The notes under the pieces were generated by a model. That model made no database searches. It saw only the letters and a list, made by a program, of their open reading frames with translations, and was not told the origin of the DNA. Of a stretch of 64,000 nt of DNA, positions 9,882 through 17,910 are shown in pieces. The position numbers were made by a program, and so were the translations under genes. The stretch comes from an uncultured Collinsella sp. (GTDB taxonomy: Bacteria > Actinomycetota > Coriobacteriia > Coriobacteriales > Coriobacteriaceae). The DNA lies in assembly GCA_902479135.1 (NCBI GenBank), contig CABSNU010000009.1:9748-73747 (forward strand). Direction: 5' to 3'. Every line of letters starts with the position of its first letter. The stretch's first letter is position 1.

Positions 9882-11966
9882 ATGGATACTACCGATAGCG
9901 CCTATGGCGACAAACTTATCCGCCTCGACACATTCGACACCGCCGTGGCGGTCGACCCCAGCGCCGAGGACGACGCCAAGCGCCGGTTTATGACGCTCAT
10001 CCTGCAAACGGACCATCACAGCAACGGCAACATCGGCCATGTACTGCGTGCAACCAACACCAACGGCGAGGTCTTTGCCGTTAAGCTACTCAAGGACAAC
10101 GCCATCCTTTCCGGCCAAGCCCCCGATCGCTCCGCCGAGCAATCGGCCGCGCATCTGGCCAATACCGCCGCGCTGTTCGAGGAGTACCGTCACCTGTGCA
10201 CCGTCTCGCACCTGCGCGGATTTCCGCGTGTCTATGGCTACGGTTCTTGCGAGGACGACCCGCTCATCCTCATGGAGTGGGTCGAGGGCACCTCGCTCAA
10301 GCAGACGCTGCCCCTGCTTCCGCACGATACCTCGGGCGGGCTAACCACCCAGATGGTCGCCGCCGTCGGAAACGCCGTGCTTCGCGCGCTCTTGATGACC
10401 CAAGGCCTCGTGAATCCGGTCGTCCATCGCGATCTGTCGCCCGCCAATATCATGTTCCGCACCACCAGTCGAACGCTCGAGCAGCAGATTGCCGACTGCT
10501 CCTTTGACCCCTGCCTCATCGACATGGGCTCCGCGACCATGGCCCTCAGCGACGATACGATCACCCGACGTGCCGACATCTGGCGCTTTGCCACGCCCGC
10601 ATACGCCGCGCCCGAAATGCTCACGCAGGATATCGAAGGCATCGCGGCCCTTCGCCGCTCGCCCGCCATCGACGTCTATGCGCTTTCGAGCATTCTGTAC
10701 CAGCTCTACAGCGGTCGTAAACCGTTCGATGTCGAGTCGACGGGCGCTGCGGCAACCGGCTCGTTCTATCTCATAAAGACCAAGACAAAACCGGCACCGC
10801 TCGAGCCGCGTTGCGAGGGCGACAAAGCGCTTGTCCAGATCATCATGAAGGGTCTCTCAGTCGAGCAGTGCGATCGTCCCACCGAGCAGCAGATGCTCGA
10901 GGTGCTCTCGGCATACCTCACCGATGCCGAATCCGAGGGCCGCGAAGGCGCGGGCAGTGACGCCGCAATCGACATCGACTCCGGTACACACCTTAAGGTC
11001 GACGTCGCCGGCGAGCGCGCGCGAGAGATCCTGGAGCAGGCCCGGCACGATGCCATGACCCGCCGCCGCTTTATTATCGGTGGCGTCGTTGCAGCCGTTG
11101 CGGGGCTCAGCGTCATTGGGGCGGCGACCCATGGCTTTGGCATCCCCGACTACCTGGACGGCATCCGCGGTTCGCTTGACGACTACACTTGGGATCAGCT
11201 GCAGGAGATTTCGCTCAAGATTAAGGCCGCCGAGACCCGTAGCGAGGCACGCGAGATTGCCAAGCGCTATCACCTGCTCGATGCCGATGGGCATATCCCC
11301 TATCCGTGTACCAAGCGCGTCACGCTCACCAACGGGCTGCAGGTTGGCGCGCAGCTTGTGGGCATCCGCCACGATGAGCTTCTGGACGGGACGGGCAAGG
11401 CCGGACTGACGTTTATGTTCGATGCGGGTATTGCCGAGCGCAACGCTGCGGCTGAACCGCCGAGCGCCGGCTGGGCAGATTGCGAGCTGCGGGAATGGCT
11501 CAACGGCGACGGCCTTAAGCTGCTGCCCAACGAGTTGCGCGCACTCATCAAATCTGTCAAAAAGATCTCGAATAACGCTGGCGCCGCCAACAGTGCATCG
11601 TGTCTGAGCGAGTTGCCCGCAACCCTTTGGCTGCCCGCCATGGTCGAGCTGTGCGGTACGCAACCGCCCGATTCGTTTGCCAAGGACTTTCACTACCTGG
11701 CCGACATCTATAACGGCGAGGGCAAGGAGTACCAACTCTTCCGCGAGCTCAAGGTAAGTCCGTATACCACGAACGAGACGTTGGTTCGCCAGTGGAAGGG
11801 CAAGGACGCCTGTTGGTGGGAACGAACGGCGAGTCCCGACACATCGGAGAGCGAAGGCACGCTCTATATGAACCGCGTGGGGCACGACGGCGACGTCTTT
11901 ACGTACGCAACGCCTGCGGAAAAGCCAAACAAGCTAACCTGTGTGATCCCCGGGTTCTGTATCTAG
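9882..11966 (+). CDS. Hanks-type Ser/Thr protein kinase with one membrane segment and a DUF6273-like C-terminal domain
   Basis: Probable membrane-anchored signalling kinase. The kinase domain covers about residues 35-340: Gly-rich NGNIGHV, catalytic Lys in VFAVKLLK, catalytic loop HRDLSPANIM, LIDMGSA in place of DFG (the metal-binding Asp is kept), and YAAPEML for APE. After a charged linker, RRRF starts one hydrophobic helix (GGVVAAVAGLSVIGAA, about residues 393-412). The remaining about 280 residues, presumably outside the cell, show the pattern of DUF6273 (FMFDAGIAERN, WADCELREWLN, LPATLWLPAMVELCG, GKDACWWERTAS), a domain common in gut Actinobacteria and Firmicutes proteins. The ATG at 9882 follows AAAGGAA. 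Repeat arrays lie upstream of its FHA partner and just downstream. The substrate is unknown. Confidence 0.88.
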   Translation: MDTTDSAYGDKLIRLDTFDTAVAVDPSAEDDAKRRFMTLILQTDHHSNGNIGHVLRATNTNGEVFAVKLLKDNAILSGQAPDRSAEQSAAHLANTAALFEEYRHLCTVSHLRGFPRVYGYGSCEDDPLILMEWVEGTSLKQTLPLLPHDTSGGLTTQMVAAVGNAVLRALLMTQGLVNPVVHRDLSPANIMFRTTSRTLEQQIADCSFDPCLIDMGSATMALSDDTITRRADIWRFATPAYAAPEMLTQDIEGIAALRRSPAIDVYALSSILYQLYSGRKPFDVESTGAAATGSFYLIKTKTKPAPLEPRCEGDKALVQIIMKGLSVEQCDRPTEQQMLEVLSAYLTDAESEGREGAGSDAAIDIDSGTHLKVDVAGERAREILEQARHDAMTRRRFIIGGVVAAVAGLSVIGAATHGFGIPDYLDGIRGSLDDYTWDQLQEISLKIKAAETRSEAREIAKRYHLLDADGHIPYPCTKRVTLTNGLQVGAQLVGIRHDELLDGTGKAGLTFMFDAGIAERNAAAEPPSAGWADCELREWLNGDGLKLLPNELRALIKSVKKISNNAGAANSASCLSELPATLWLPAMVELCGTQPPDSFAKDFHYLADIYNGEGKEYQLFRELKVSPYTTNETLVRQWKGKDACWWERTASPDTSESEGTLYMNRVGHDGDVFTYATPAEKPNKLTCVIPGFCI

Positions 11967-12008
11967 GCGGCGGGCGTCTTGCCGTGACGGGACCCCTCCC
12001 CGGCAATT

Positions 12009-12276
12009 GTCTCGATCTGTAACACTAGCTCGGCAGATACAGGCCTAGATGTTACAGAACGAGACAAACCCCAACCCTGCGAGACAACATCTCAATCTGT
12101 AACAGTAAGGGGTCAAAAACCGGTCCAGATGTTACAGATCGAGATGTTTGAGTTGACCGCGGACGGTCTGTCTCGATCTGTAACAGTTACGGCTCAAAAA
12201 CTGGACCAGATGTTACAGATTGAGATGTTTGGCAAGGACGGGCCATCGGCCAACCATCCATTCTCATCTGTAACGA
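12009..12276. repeat. 57-bp inverted-repeat array B (3 units plus a half site)
   Basis: Units at 12009-12065, 12089-12145 and 12170-12226, with gaps of 23 and 24 bp. Arms are [AG]TCTC[AG]ATCTGTAACA and TGTTACAGA(A/T)(C/T)GAGA(C/T). A lone decayed left arm (TCTCATCTGTAACG) follows at 12262-12275. The array lies between the kinase gene and the copper operon. Confidence 0.95.
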
Positions 12277-12298
12277 AATGTCATATTATTTTCTGCAC

Positions 12299-12329
12299 TA
12301 GACACCCCCAGGGGGTATGGGTGTATAGT
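12299..12329 (+). promoter_or_regulatory. Copper-responsive promoter with CsoR-type operator
   Basis: TAGACA (12299-12304) and TATAGT (12324-12329) make a promoter with a long 19-bp spacer. The spacer is largely filled by ACACCCCCAGGGGGTAT (12302-12318), a near-perfect palindrome of the type bound by CsoR repressors. A csoR gene lies third in the operon, so autoregulated copper derepression is the natural reading. The 19-bp spacer would also suit a MerR-type activator, but none is encoded here. Confidence 0.75.
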
Positions 12330-12376
12330 ATCGGCAGGTTAACATTTCTGACACTACGCCACAGAAAGGAGAAGCC

Positions 12377-14719
12377 ATGGCTCAAGATAAGTTCGACGTG
12401 GGTGGCATGACATGCGCCGCCTGCCAGGCGCACGTGGACCGCGCCGTCAGCAAGCTCGACGGCGTCCAAAGCGTCGCGGTCAACCTACTCGCCGGATCTA
12501 TGCTGGTCGACTACGACCCCGCGCAGGTCACGCCCGACGACATCTGCACCGCCGTCGACCGCGCGGGCTACTCGGCATCGCCCGTCAGCGCGGGCACCGA
12601 AGCCGCCCCAAGCGGCAGCGCGCAAGCCAGGTCCGGCGCCGCCCATATGGAGTCGCCCACCAAAAAGCTGGAGGTCGCCGCCTCCGCCATGCGCACCCGC
12701 CTCATCATCTCGATCATCTTCCTCATCCCGCTGTTCTACATAGGCATGGGCCATATGCTCGGCTGGCCGCTACCCGGCATCTTCACCGACCACACCCACA
12801 GCATGACGCTCGCGCTTACCGAGCTCGTCCTGCTCATCCCTATCGTCTACGTCAACGACGCGTACTTTATCAACGGCTTCAAATCGCTCGCGCACGGCGC
12901 ACCCACCATGGATGCGCTCATCGCGGTCGGCGCTACCGCGTCCATCGCCTGGTCGCTCTACGCTATGTTTATCATGGCCGACCAGCTGGCCGCCGGGCAG
13001 GTCCACAATGCCATGATGACGGGCATGGACAACCTGTATTTTGAGAGTGCCGGCACGATCCTGTCGCTCGTCACCGTGGGCAAATACCTCGAGACGCGCA
13101 GTAAGTCCAAGACCGGCGGTGCCATCGAGGCGCTGATCGACTTGGCGCCCAAGACCGCGACCGTCGTGGCCGAGGACGGCACCGAGACCACCGTCGACGT
13201 CGACGCCATCCTGCCCGGCCAGGTGCTGCGTGTGCGCCCCGGCGAGTCCATCCCCGTCGACGGCGTGGTGCTCGAGGGCGCCTCGGCCGTCGACGAAAGC
13301 GCGCTGACCGGCGAGTCCATCCCTGTGGAAAAGACCGCCGGCGACACCGTCAACGCCGCCACGGTCAACCGCACCGGATCGTTTACCTTCCGTGCCACGC
13401 GCGTGGGCGCCGACACGTCGCTCGCCAAGATCATCCAGCTCGTCGAGGACGCCAACGCCACCAAGGCGCCCATCGCCCGCATGGCCGATAAGGTCGCCGG
13501 CGTGTTCGTACCCGTCGTGTTTGCGATCTCGGCCGTGACTTTTGTGGCGTGGATGGTACTGACCGGCAGCGTCAACGAAGCGCTCACCTCCGCCGTGGCC
13601 GTGCTGGTGATCAGTTGTCCGTGCGCGTTGGGCCTGGCCACGCCGGTCGCCATTATGGTCGGCACCGGCAAGGGCGCCGAGATGGGCATTCTGTTTAAGA
13701 GCGCCGAGGCGCTGGAGAATCTGCGCAACGTGGGCACCGTGGTGCTCGACAAGACGGGCACCGTTACCCGCGGCAAGCCGGCCGTAACCGACATTGTGGT
13801 TGCCGAGCGCGTCGACGGCGCGCCCGTCATGAGCGAGAAAGCGCTGCTCAAGCTGGCCGCCGCACTGGAGCGCCAGAGCGAGCATCCGCTGGCAGAGGCG
13901 ATTATGGCCGAGTGCGAGACACGCGGAATCGTCGCGCGCATGGTCGAGGACTTTGCCGCCGTGCCCGGCCGTGGCGTCACGGCGCGCGAAGGTCAAAACG
14001 CCATTGCCGCCGGCAACGTGCAGCTGATGAACGAGCTGGGAGTCACCGTGCCCGAGGGGCTCGCCGAGCAATTTGCCGCCGAGGGCAAGACGCCGCTGTT
14101 CTTTGCCAAGAACGGTGAGCTTGCCGGTACCATTGCCGTGGCCGATGAGGTTAAGGAGACGAGTGCCAGAGCCATTGCCGCGCTGCGCTCGCTCGGCGTC
14201 GACGTGCGCATGCTCACCGGCGATAACCGCGTGACGGCCGAGGCCATCGCCCGCCGCGTGGGGCTCACCAGCGAGCAGGTCATCGCCGACGTTCTACCCG
14301 CCGACAAGGAGCGCCACGTGCGCGAACTGCAGGACGCGGGCGGCAAGGTCGCCATGGTGGGCGACGGCATCAACGACTCCCCCGCCCTGGCGCGCGCCGA
14401 CGTGGGCCTTGCGATCGGCACCGGCGCCGACATCGCCAAGGAGGGTGCCGACGTGGTGCTCATGCGCAGCGATCTTATGGATGTCGCCCGCGCTATTGAG
14501 CTGTCGCGCGCCACGATCCGCAACATCAAGCAGGACCTGTTCTGGGCGCTGTTCTACAACGGCATCGGCATTCCGCTGGCCGCGGGCGTGTTCTTCCCCC
14601 TCACCGGCTGGCAGCTCTCGCCCATGTTCGGCGCCGCAGCGATGAGTCTGTCGAGCGTATGCGTCGTGAGCAATGCACTGCGCCTACGAACCTTCCGTCC
14701 ATCAGTTGCGGTGAAATAG
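12377..14719 (+). CDS. copA: Copper-exporting P1B-type ATPase
   Basis: Pumps Cu(I) out of the cytoplasm using ATP. Residues 1-70 are one heavy-metal-associated domain with GGMTCAACQAHV (CxxC). Eight membrane helices follow, with the metal-binding SCPCALGLATP near residue 413 in helix 6. The actuator TGES motif lies near residue 313, the phosphorylation motif DKTGTVT near 457, an HP motif (SEHPLAEA) near 506 and GDGINDSPAL near 661. At 780 residues it is full length. The ATG at 12377 follows AAAGGAG. It leads copA-copZ-csoR behind a CsoR-type operator. Its stop codon lies inside an intergenic inverted repeat (14704-14769), so the repeat supplies the last codons (VAVK). Confidence 0.96.
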   Translation: MAQDKFDVGGMTCAACQAHVDRAVSKLDGVQSVAVNLLAGSMLVDYDPAQVTPDDICTAVDRAGYSASPVSAGTEAAPSGSAQARSGAAHMESPTKKLEVAASAMRTRLIISIIFLIPLFYIGMGHMLGWPLPGIFTDHTHSMTLALTELVLLIPIVYVNDAYFINGFKSLAHGAPTMDALIAVGATASIAWSLYAMFIMADQLAAGQVHNAMMTGMDNLYFESAGTILSLVTVGKYLETRSKSKTGGAIEALIDLAPKTATVVAEDGTETTVDVDAILPGQVLRVRPGESIPVDGVVLEGASAVDESALTGESIPVEKTAGDTVNAATVNRTGSFTFRATRVGADTSLAKIIQLVEDANATKAPIARMADKVAGVFVPVVFAISAVTFVAWMVLTGSVNEALTSAVAVLVISCPCALGLATPVAIMVGTGKGAEMGILFKSAEALENLRNVGTVVLDKTGTVTRGKPAVTDIVVAERVDGAPVMSEKALLKLAAALERQSEHPLAEAIMAECETRGIVARMVEDFAAVPGRGVTAREGQNAIAAGNVQLMNELGVTVPEGLAEQFAAEGKTPLFFAKNGELAGTIAVADEVKETSARAIAALRSLGVDVRMLTGDNRVTAEAIARRVGLTSEQVIADVLPADKERHVRELQDAGGKVAMVGDGINDSPALARADVGLAIGTGADIAKEGADVVLMRSDLMDVARAIELSRATIRNIKQDLFWALFYNGIGIPLAAGVFFPLTGWQLSPMFGAAAMSLSSVCVVSNALRLRTFRPSVAVK

Positions 14720-14769
14720 GGCGTAATATGCTGAGCTAAACCGCTTTTAGTCCGTATTCCACCGCAACT
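14704..14769. repeat. TTGCGGTGAAATA inverted repeat, copy 1
   Basis: AGTTGCGGTGAAATAGGGC and its partner AGTCCGTATTCCACCGCAACT bracket 66 bp. The left arm contains the last codons and stop of copA. Other copies are at 15042-15108 and 30529-30596. Confidence 0.9.
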
Positions 14770-14797
14770 TTAGGTACTCAACGAAAAGGAGACAACC

Positions 14798-15019
14798 ATG
14801 AACTACACGATCAAAACCTCCGGCCTTATGTGCGGCCATTGCGACGCCACTGTCGAGACCGCGCTGCTCAACGTGGCCGGCGTGACCGATGCCGATGCCG
14901 ACCACGAGACCCAGACCGTCCAGGTGGAGTGCGCCGACACCATAACCGCCGAGCAGCTCGCCGCCGCCGTCGAAGGCGCCGGCGAGAAGTTCCACGCCCT
15001 GTCCGTGACCGCCGCCTAG
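14798..15019 (+). CDS. copZ: Copper chaperone, heavy-metal-associated domain
   Basis: A 73-residue single HMA domain with the metal-binding GLMCGHCDATVETAL motif (CxxC at residues 12-15) and a C-terminal helix typical of the ferredoxin-like fold. It would carry Cu(I) to CopA or to the sensor CsoR. The ATG at 14798 follows AAAAGGAGA. It lies 78 bp after copA with an inverted repeat between, and 131 bp before csoR, with another copy of the same repeat in that gap. Both gaps could therefore influence how much of each gene is made from the shared transcript. Confidence 0.92.
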   Translation: MNYTIKTSGLMCGHCDATVETALLNVAGVTDADADHETQTVQVECADTITAEQLAAAVEGAGEKFHALSVTAA

Positions 15020-15041
15020 CAACTGCCGCCTGTCCCTCAGA

Positions 15042-15108
15042 AGTTGCGGTGAAATACGGACTGTTGAGCCGCCCTAGGCCTTTAAACAGTCCGTATTTCA
15101 CCGCAACT
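15042..15108. repeat. TTGCGGTGAAATA inverted repeat, copy 2
   Basis: The best-preserved copy: AGTTGCGGTGAAATACGGACTGTT against AACAGTCCGTATTTCACCGCAACT, 24-bp perfect arms in 67 bp. It lies between copZ and csoR. Confidence 0.95.
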
Positions 15109-15150
15109 GATGGGGGTATCTGGAAGATCGACCAGAAACGAGGACCCGCC

Positions 15151-15423
15151 ATGATGGCAGACCATAAATCGGTGACCCGCATGCTCAAGACGGCTCGCGG
15201 GCAGATCGACGGCATCCTGAGGATGGTCGAGGAGGACCGTTACTGCGTCGACATCTCCACGCAGCTCATGGCGACGCAGGCACTCATCGCGCGCATTAAC
15301 GCCGATGTGCTCAAAGCCCATATCGAGGGCTGCGTCGCATCTGCCATCGAATCGGGCGACGAAGAACTCAAAGCCGCCAAGCTCGCCGAAATCGAACGCG
15401 TCGTCGACAAGCTCGCCAAGTAA
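15151..15423 (+). CDS. csoR: CsoR-family copper-sensing repressor
   Basis: A 90-residue all-helical DUF156 regulator that releases DNA when it binds Cu(I). The CsoR ligand triad is visible: Cys in RYCVDISTQLMA, then His and Cys in LKAHIEGCV. This C-H-C pattern separates it from formaldehyde sensors. The chosen ATG at 15151 (MMADHKS) follows GAGGA; the second ATG is equally possible. It is the last gene of the copper operon and should act at the palindrome 12302-12318. A GGGGGTAT half site also lies just upstream at 15111-15118. Confidence 0.92.
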   Translation: MMADHKSVTRMLKTARGQIDGILRMVEEDRYCVDISTQLMATQALIARINADVLKAHIEGCVASAIESGDEELKAAKLAEIERVVDKLAK

Positions 15424-15490
15424 TTGGTGCGAAGGGGACAGGTACGTTTGCACCACCTTGGTGCAGATTAACCTGTCCCCCATGCACCAA
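15424..15490. repeat. GGGACAGGT inverted repeat (REP-like), copy 1
   Basis: 67 bp: TTGGTGC...GGGGACAGGT against ACCTGTCCCC...GCACCAA, with an inner TGCACCACCTTGGTGCA palindrome. It starts at the csoR stop. Copy at 51609-51675 has the same length; shorter relatives are at 16020, 39411 and 51545. Confidence 0.9.
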
Positions 15491-15535
15491 ATGGGGTATA
15501 AAGGCGTGCAGCATATCGAATGAGAGGCAGTTTGC

Positions 15536-16009
15536 ATGGATAACTTTATGAAAGGTCGCAACGGTGCCGACGAACTCACCATCGTGCTTGGCTTTTTCGG
15601 CATCATCCTCGCGATGATCGGGTCGCTCGCACATTTCCAGTGGCTCAGCTGGATCGCCATCGCCGTCATCGTGATCGGCGTGCTGCGCGGCTTGTCCAAG
15701 AACGTCGATGCCCGCCGCAAGGAGAACGAGGCCTTTGTCGCCGCGACCGCCAACGTTCCCGGCTTGGGCAAGTTCGTCGCCAGCTTGGACGGCGGCGCTG
15801 CGGCGGCCAATGCCTCGCGCGCAGCCGGCACCAGCAAAGAAGACCTGGAGCGCGCCAAGCGCACAGCCAAGAAAATGTGGAAGGGTCGAAAGACCACGGC
15901 CTACCTCAAGTGCCCCAACTGCGGCCAGATGCTCTCCGTCCCCAAGGGCAAGGGCAAAATCCGCGTCACCTGCCCCAAGTGCCACGCCAAGATGGAAACC
16001 CGCTCCTAG
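15536..16009 (+). CDS. Small membrane protein with C-terminal zinc ribbon
   Basis: A 157-residue protein of unknown function. Residues about 15-60 form two close hydrophobic segments (IVLGFFGIILAMIGSL and WIAIAVIVIGVLRGL). A charged middle region is followed by a zinc ribbon at the C-terminus: CPNCGQML and CPKCHAKM, four cysteines in two CxxC knuckles separated by about 17 residues. The layout matches zinc-ribbon membrane proteins common in Coriobacteriia. The ATG at 15536 follows GAGAGG at a rather long spacing. It stands alone between two repeat elements and upstream of a bidirectional terminator; context gives no clear hint of function. Confidence 0.75.
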   Translation: MDNFMKGRNGADELTIVLGFFGIILAMIGSLAHFQWLSWIAIAVIVIGVLRGLSKNVDARRKENEAFVAATANVPGLGKFVASLDGGAAAANASRAAGTSKEDLERAKRTAKKMWKGRKTTAYLKCPNCGQMLSVPKGKGKIRVTCPKCHAKMETRS

Positions 16010-16019
16010 CGCCCGTACG

Positions 16020-16050
16020 TGGGACAAATTAATCAGGTTTGTTTGTCCCA
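16020..16050. repeat. TGGGACAAA short inverted repeat
   Basis: TGGGACAAA / TTTGTCCCA enclosing TTAATCAGGTTTG; a short relative of the GGGACAGGT family. Confidence 0.6.
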
Positions 16051-16071
16051 AATCTTAAGCATTTGTTCGAT

Positions 16072-16110
16072 AAAAAAGCCGAGGCCTCGCACTGAGACCT
16101 CGGCTTTTTT
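16072..16110. terminator. Bidirectional terminator
   Basis: AAAAAAGCCGAGG...CCTCGGCTTTTTT forms a stem with A-run and T-run on either side, between the converging zinc-ribbon (+) and amidohydrolase (-) genes. Confidence 0.9.
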
Positions 16111-16159
16111 GCATGGGGCGACGACATTCGACGAAGCTGTCGCCCCGTCACGCCAGAGC

Positions 16160-17530
16160 CTACGCCACGCCGTCGCGGGCGAGCTCCTCGGCCAGCGCCT
16201 CGGCAGGCATGGCCATGATCGCGTCGAGCTCGGTGTCAACCTCGGAAATGTGCTTGACCTTCAGCTTGCGCACCAAGCCGCCGCGGCACATCACGTGCGC
16301 CGGCTCGCGCAGGGCCGACAGGTCATCCAGAGGATTCTCGCGCGTCACCAAAATGTCGGCCGCCTTGCCGCACTCGATCGTGCCGGTCTCGTCGCCCAGG
16401 CCCAGCAGCTCGGCATTGACCTGCGTGGCCGTGTGTAGCGCAAAGGCATTGCTCACGCCGACGTACTTGGCAAAGTAAGCCACCTCGCGCCACATGTCGT
16501 ACTGCGTCACGAACGGGCAGCTCGAGTCCGTGCCCAGGCCCACCTTGACGCCGGCATCCAGTGCGGCGCGGGCGCTCTCGATAATACCCGAGCACACGAT
16601 GTCACCGTTCTTCTTTTGCGTATCGGTCGAATGGGTCTTCTCCGGATCGAGCAGTACAAACGGCAACGCCGGACTGATCGTGCAGGTCACGCTCGGTGCG
16701 CGCCCCTCGAGCTGCGTACCCGCGGCGCCGCGATACAGGTCCAAGATCTCGGGCGTCATCGGAGCGCCATGCTCGATCGTGTCGACGCCGGCCTGAAGCG
16801 CGGCCTTTACGCCCTCAGTGCTCTCGACATGGGCCATAACCGGAAGGCCAACCTCGTGTGCCGCTTTGCACGCCGCCGCGGCGACATCGACCGGCATGCG
16901 CAGCACGCCAGGCTCTCCCACTTCGGTCGCATCGAACACGCCGCCCGTCACGAACAACTTGATGACGTCGGCACCGCGCGCATACAGGTCGCGTACCTGC
17001 TCGGCTGCCTCGGCGGGACTATTGGCTACCTGCGCGAACAAGCCTGCGCCATGACCGCCCGGCACCGTGACGCCCGTGCCCGGCGCGACAAGACGCGGAC
17101 CCTGATACTTGCCGGCGTCGATGGCGTTGCGCACGGCGATGTCGGCAAACAGCGGATCGCCCGCACCACGCACCGTGGTCACGCCACTTGCCAGCTGTTG
17201 CTGGGCGCTGCCTTTGAGGATGTGGCGGACGATGGCGCGGCCCATGGGGTTGTCGAGCTTCTTCATGAGCGCGCCCGCATCGCCCGCCGAAACCGGCTTG
17301 CCCGAGCCGCACAGATGCACATGCATATTGATGAGACCTGGCATGAGATACGCCCCTGCCAGGTCGATGACCTCGGCACCTGCAGGCGCCTGCGCCACAG
17401 CACTCGGCCCCATCCACGTGATGACACCGCGCTCAACGGCCACGGCCATGTCGGGCTGCGGCTCCATATGTTCCGAACCATCCAGAACGGTCGCATTGAT
17501 AAACAACGTGGGACGATCGGCAGTCGCCAT
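16160..17530 (-). CDS. Amidohydrolase-superfamily enzyme (imidazolonepropionase/prolidase-like)
   Basis: Metal-dependent hydrolase of the TIM-barrel amidohydrolase superfamily, 456 residues. Ligands visible in order: HVHLCG (HxH) near residue 65, IKLFVTGG with the likely carbamylated Lys near 190, AHVES and IEHGAP histidines near 225-250, and GTDSS with the catalytic Asp near 325. The N- and C-terminal beta-sandwich segments (ITWMGPSAV, KAADILVTREN) are present. This subgroup often hydrolyses Xaa-Pro or N-acyl amino acid substrates; the exact substrate cannot be read from sequence. The ATG at 17530 (MATADRP) follows GGGGGAGGAG; the longer in-frame start lacks a site and runs over a palindromic operator. 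It is a single-gene unit with a shared terminator. Confidence 0.85.
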   Translation of the reverse strand: MATADRPTLFINATVLDGSEHMEPQPDMAVAVERGVITWMGPSAVAQAPAGAEVIDLAGAYLMPGLINMHVHLCGSGKPVSAGDAGALMKKLDNPMGRAIVRHILKGSAQQQLASGVTTVRGAGDPLFADIAVRNAIDAGKYQGPRLVAPGTGVTVPGGHGAGLFAQVANSPAEAAEQVRDLYARGADVIKLFVTGGVFDATEVGEPGVLRMPVDVAAAACKAAHEVGLPVMAHVESTEGVKAALQAGVDTIEHGAPMTPEILDLYRGAAGTQLEGRAPSVTCTISPALPFVLLDPEKTHSTDTQKKNGDIVCSGIIESARAALDAGVKVGLGTDSSCPFVTQYDMWREVAYFAKYVGVSNAFALHTATQVNAELLGLGDETGTIECGKAADILVTRENPLDDLSALREPAHVMCRGGLVRKLKVKHISEVDTELDAIMAMPAEALAEELARDGVA

Positions 17531-17556
17531 ATCGGACTCCTCCCCCTCAATTAACA

Positions 17557-17570
17557 TGAACATTTGTTCA
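17557..17570. promoter_or_regulatory. Palindromic operator TGAACATTTGTTCA
   Basis: A palindrome with 6-bp arms and a TT centre, 27 bp upstream of the amidohydrolase start. It is a plausible repressor site of TetR or similar type; no cognate regulator gene is adjacent. Confidence 0.5.
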
Positions 17571-17683
17571 TTATCACCTAGTCCAGTAGGGCTGCTGCAG
17601 ACATATCGGCTAACGGAGAAAGGAGGGGAATATGAGGGAGGACGGGAGTCGATGCAGCCCTTCCCCAGCGGTGCCTACAAAAC

Positions 17684-17902
17684 ATCTCAATCTGTAACAG
17701 GAGAACCGTCTTTGAGCCTCCAGATGTTACAGAACAAGATCTTTCGGTCGCATACCCACCCTTTATCTCAATCTGTAACAGATAGACCGGTTTTCAGCAG
17801 CTAGATGTTACAGATTGAGACATTCGGTCGAGGCCGCACTTGTTCATCTCAATCTGTAACAATTACGGGCCCAAACAGCCCCAAGATGTTACAGACCGAG
17901 AC
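17684..17902. repeat. 57-bp inverted-repeat array C (3 units)
   Basis: Units at 17684-17740, 17765-17821 and 17846-17902, both gaps 24 bp. It ends 8 bp before the stop codon end of the nuclease-like gene on the minus strand. Confidence 0.95.
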
Positions 17903-17910
17903 AAACCCTC

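Noticed and set aside
12129..12410. Small ORF spanning repeat array B and the copA start
   Set aside because: Most of it encodes the repeated arms in frame (MLQIEMF twice); it crosses the copper promoter and the copA ribosome site.
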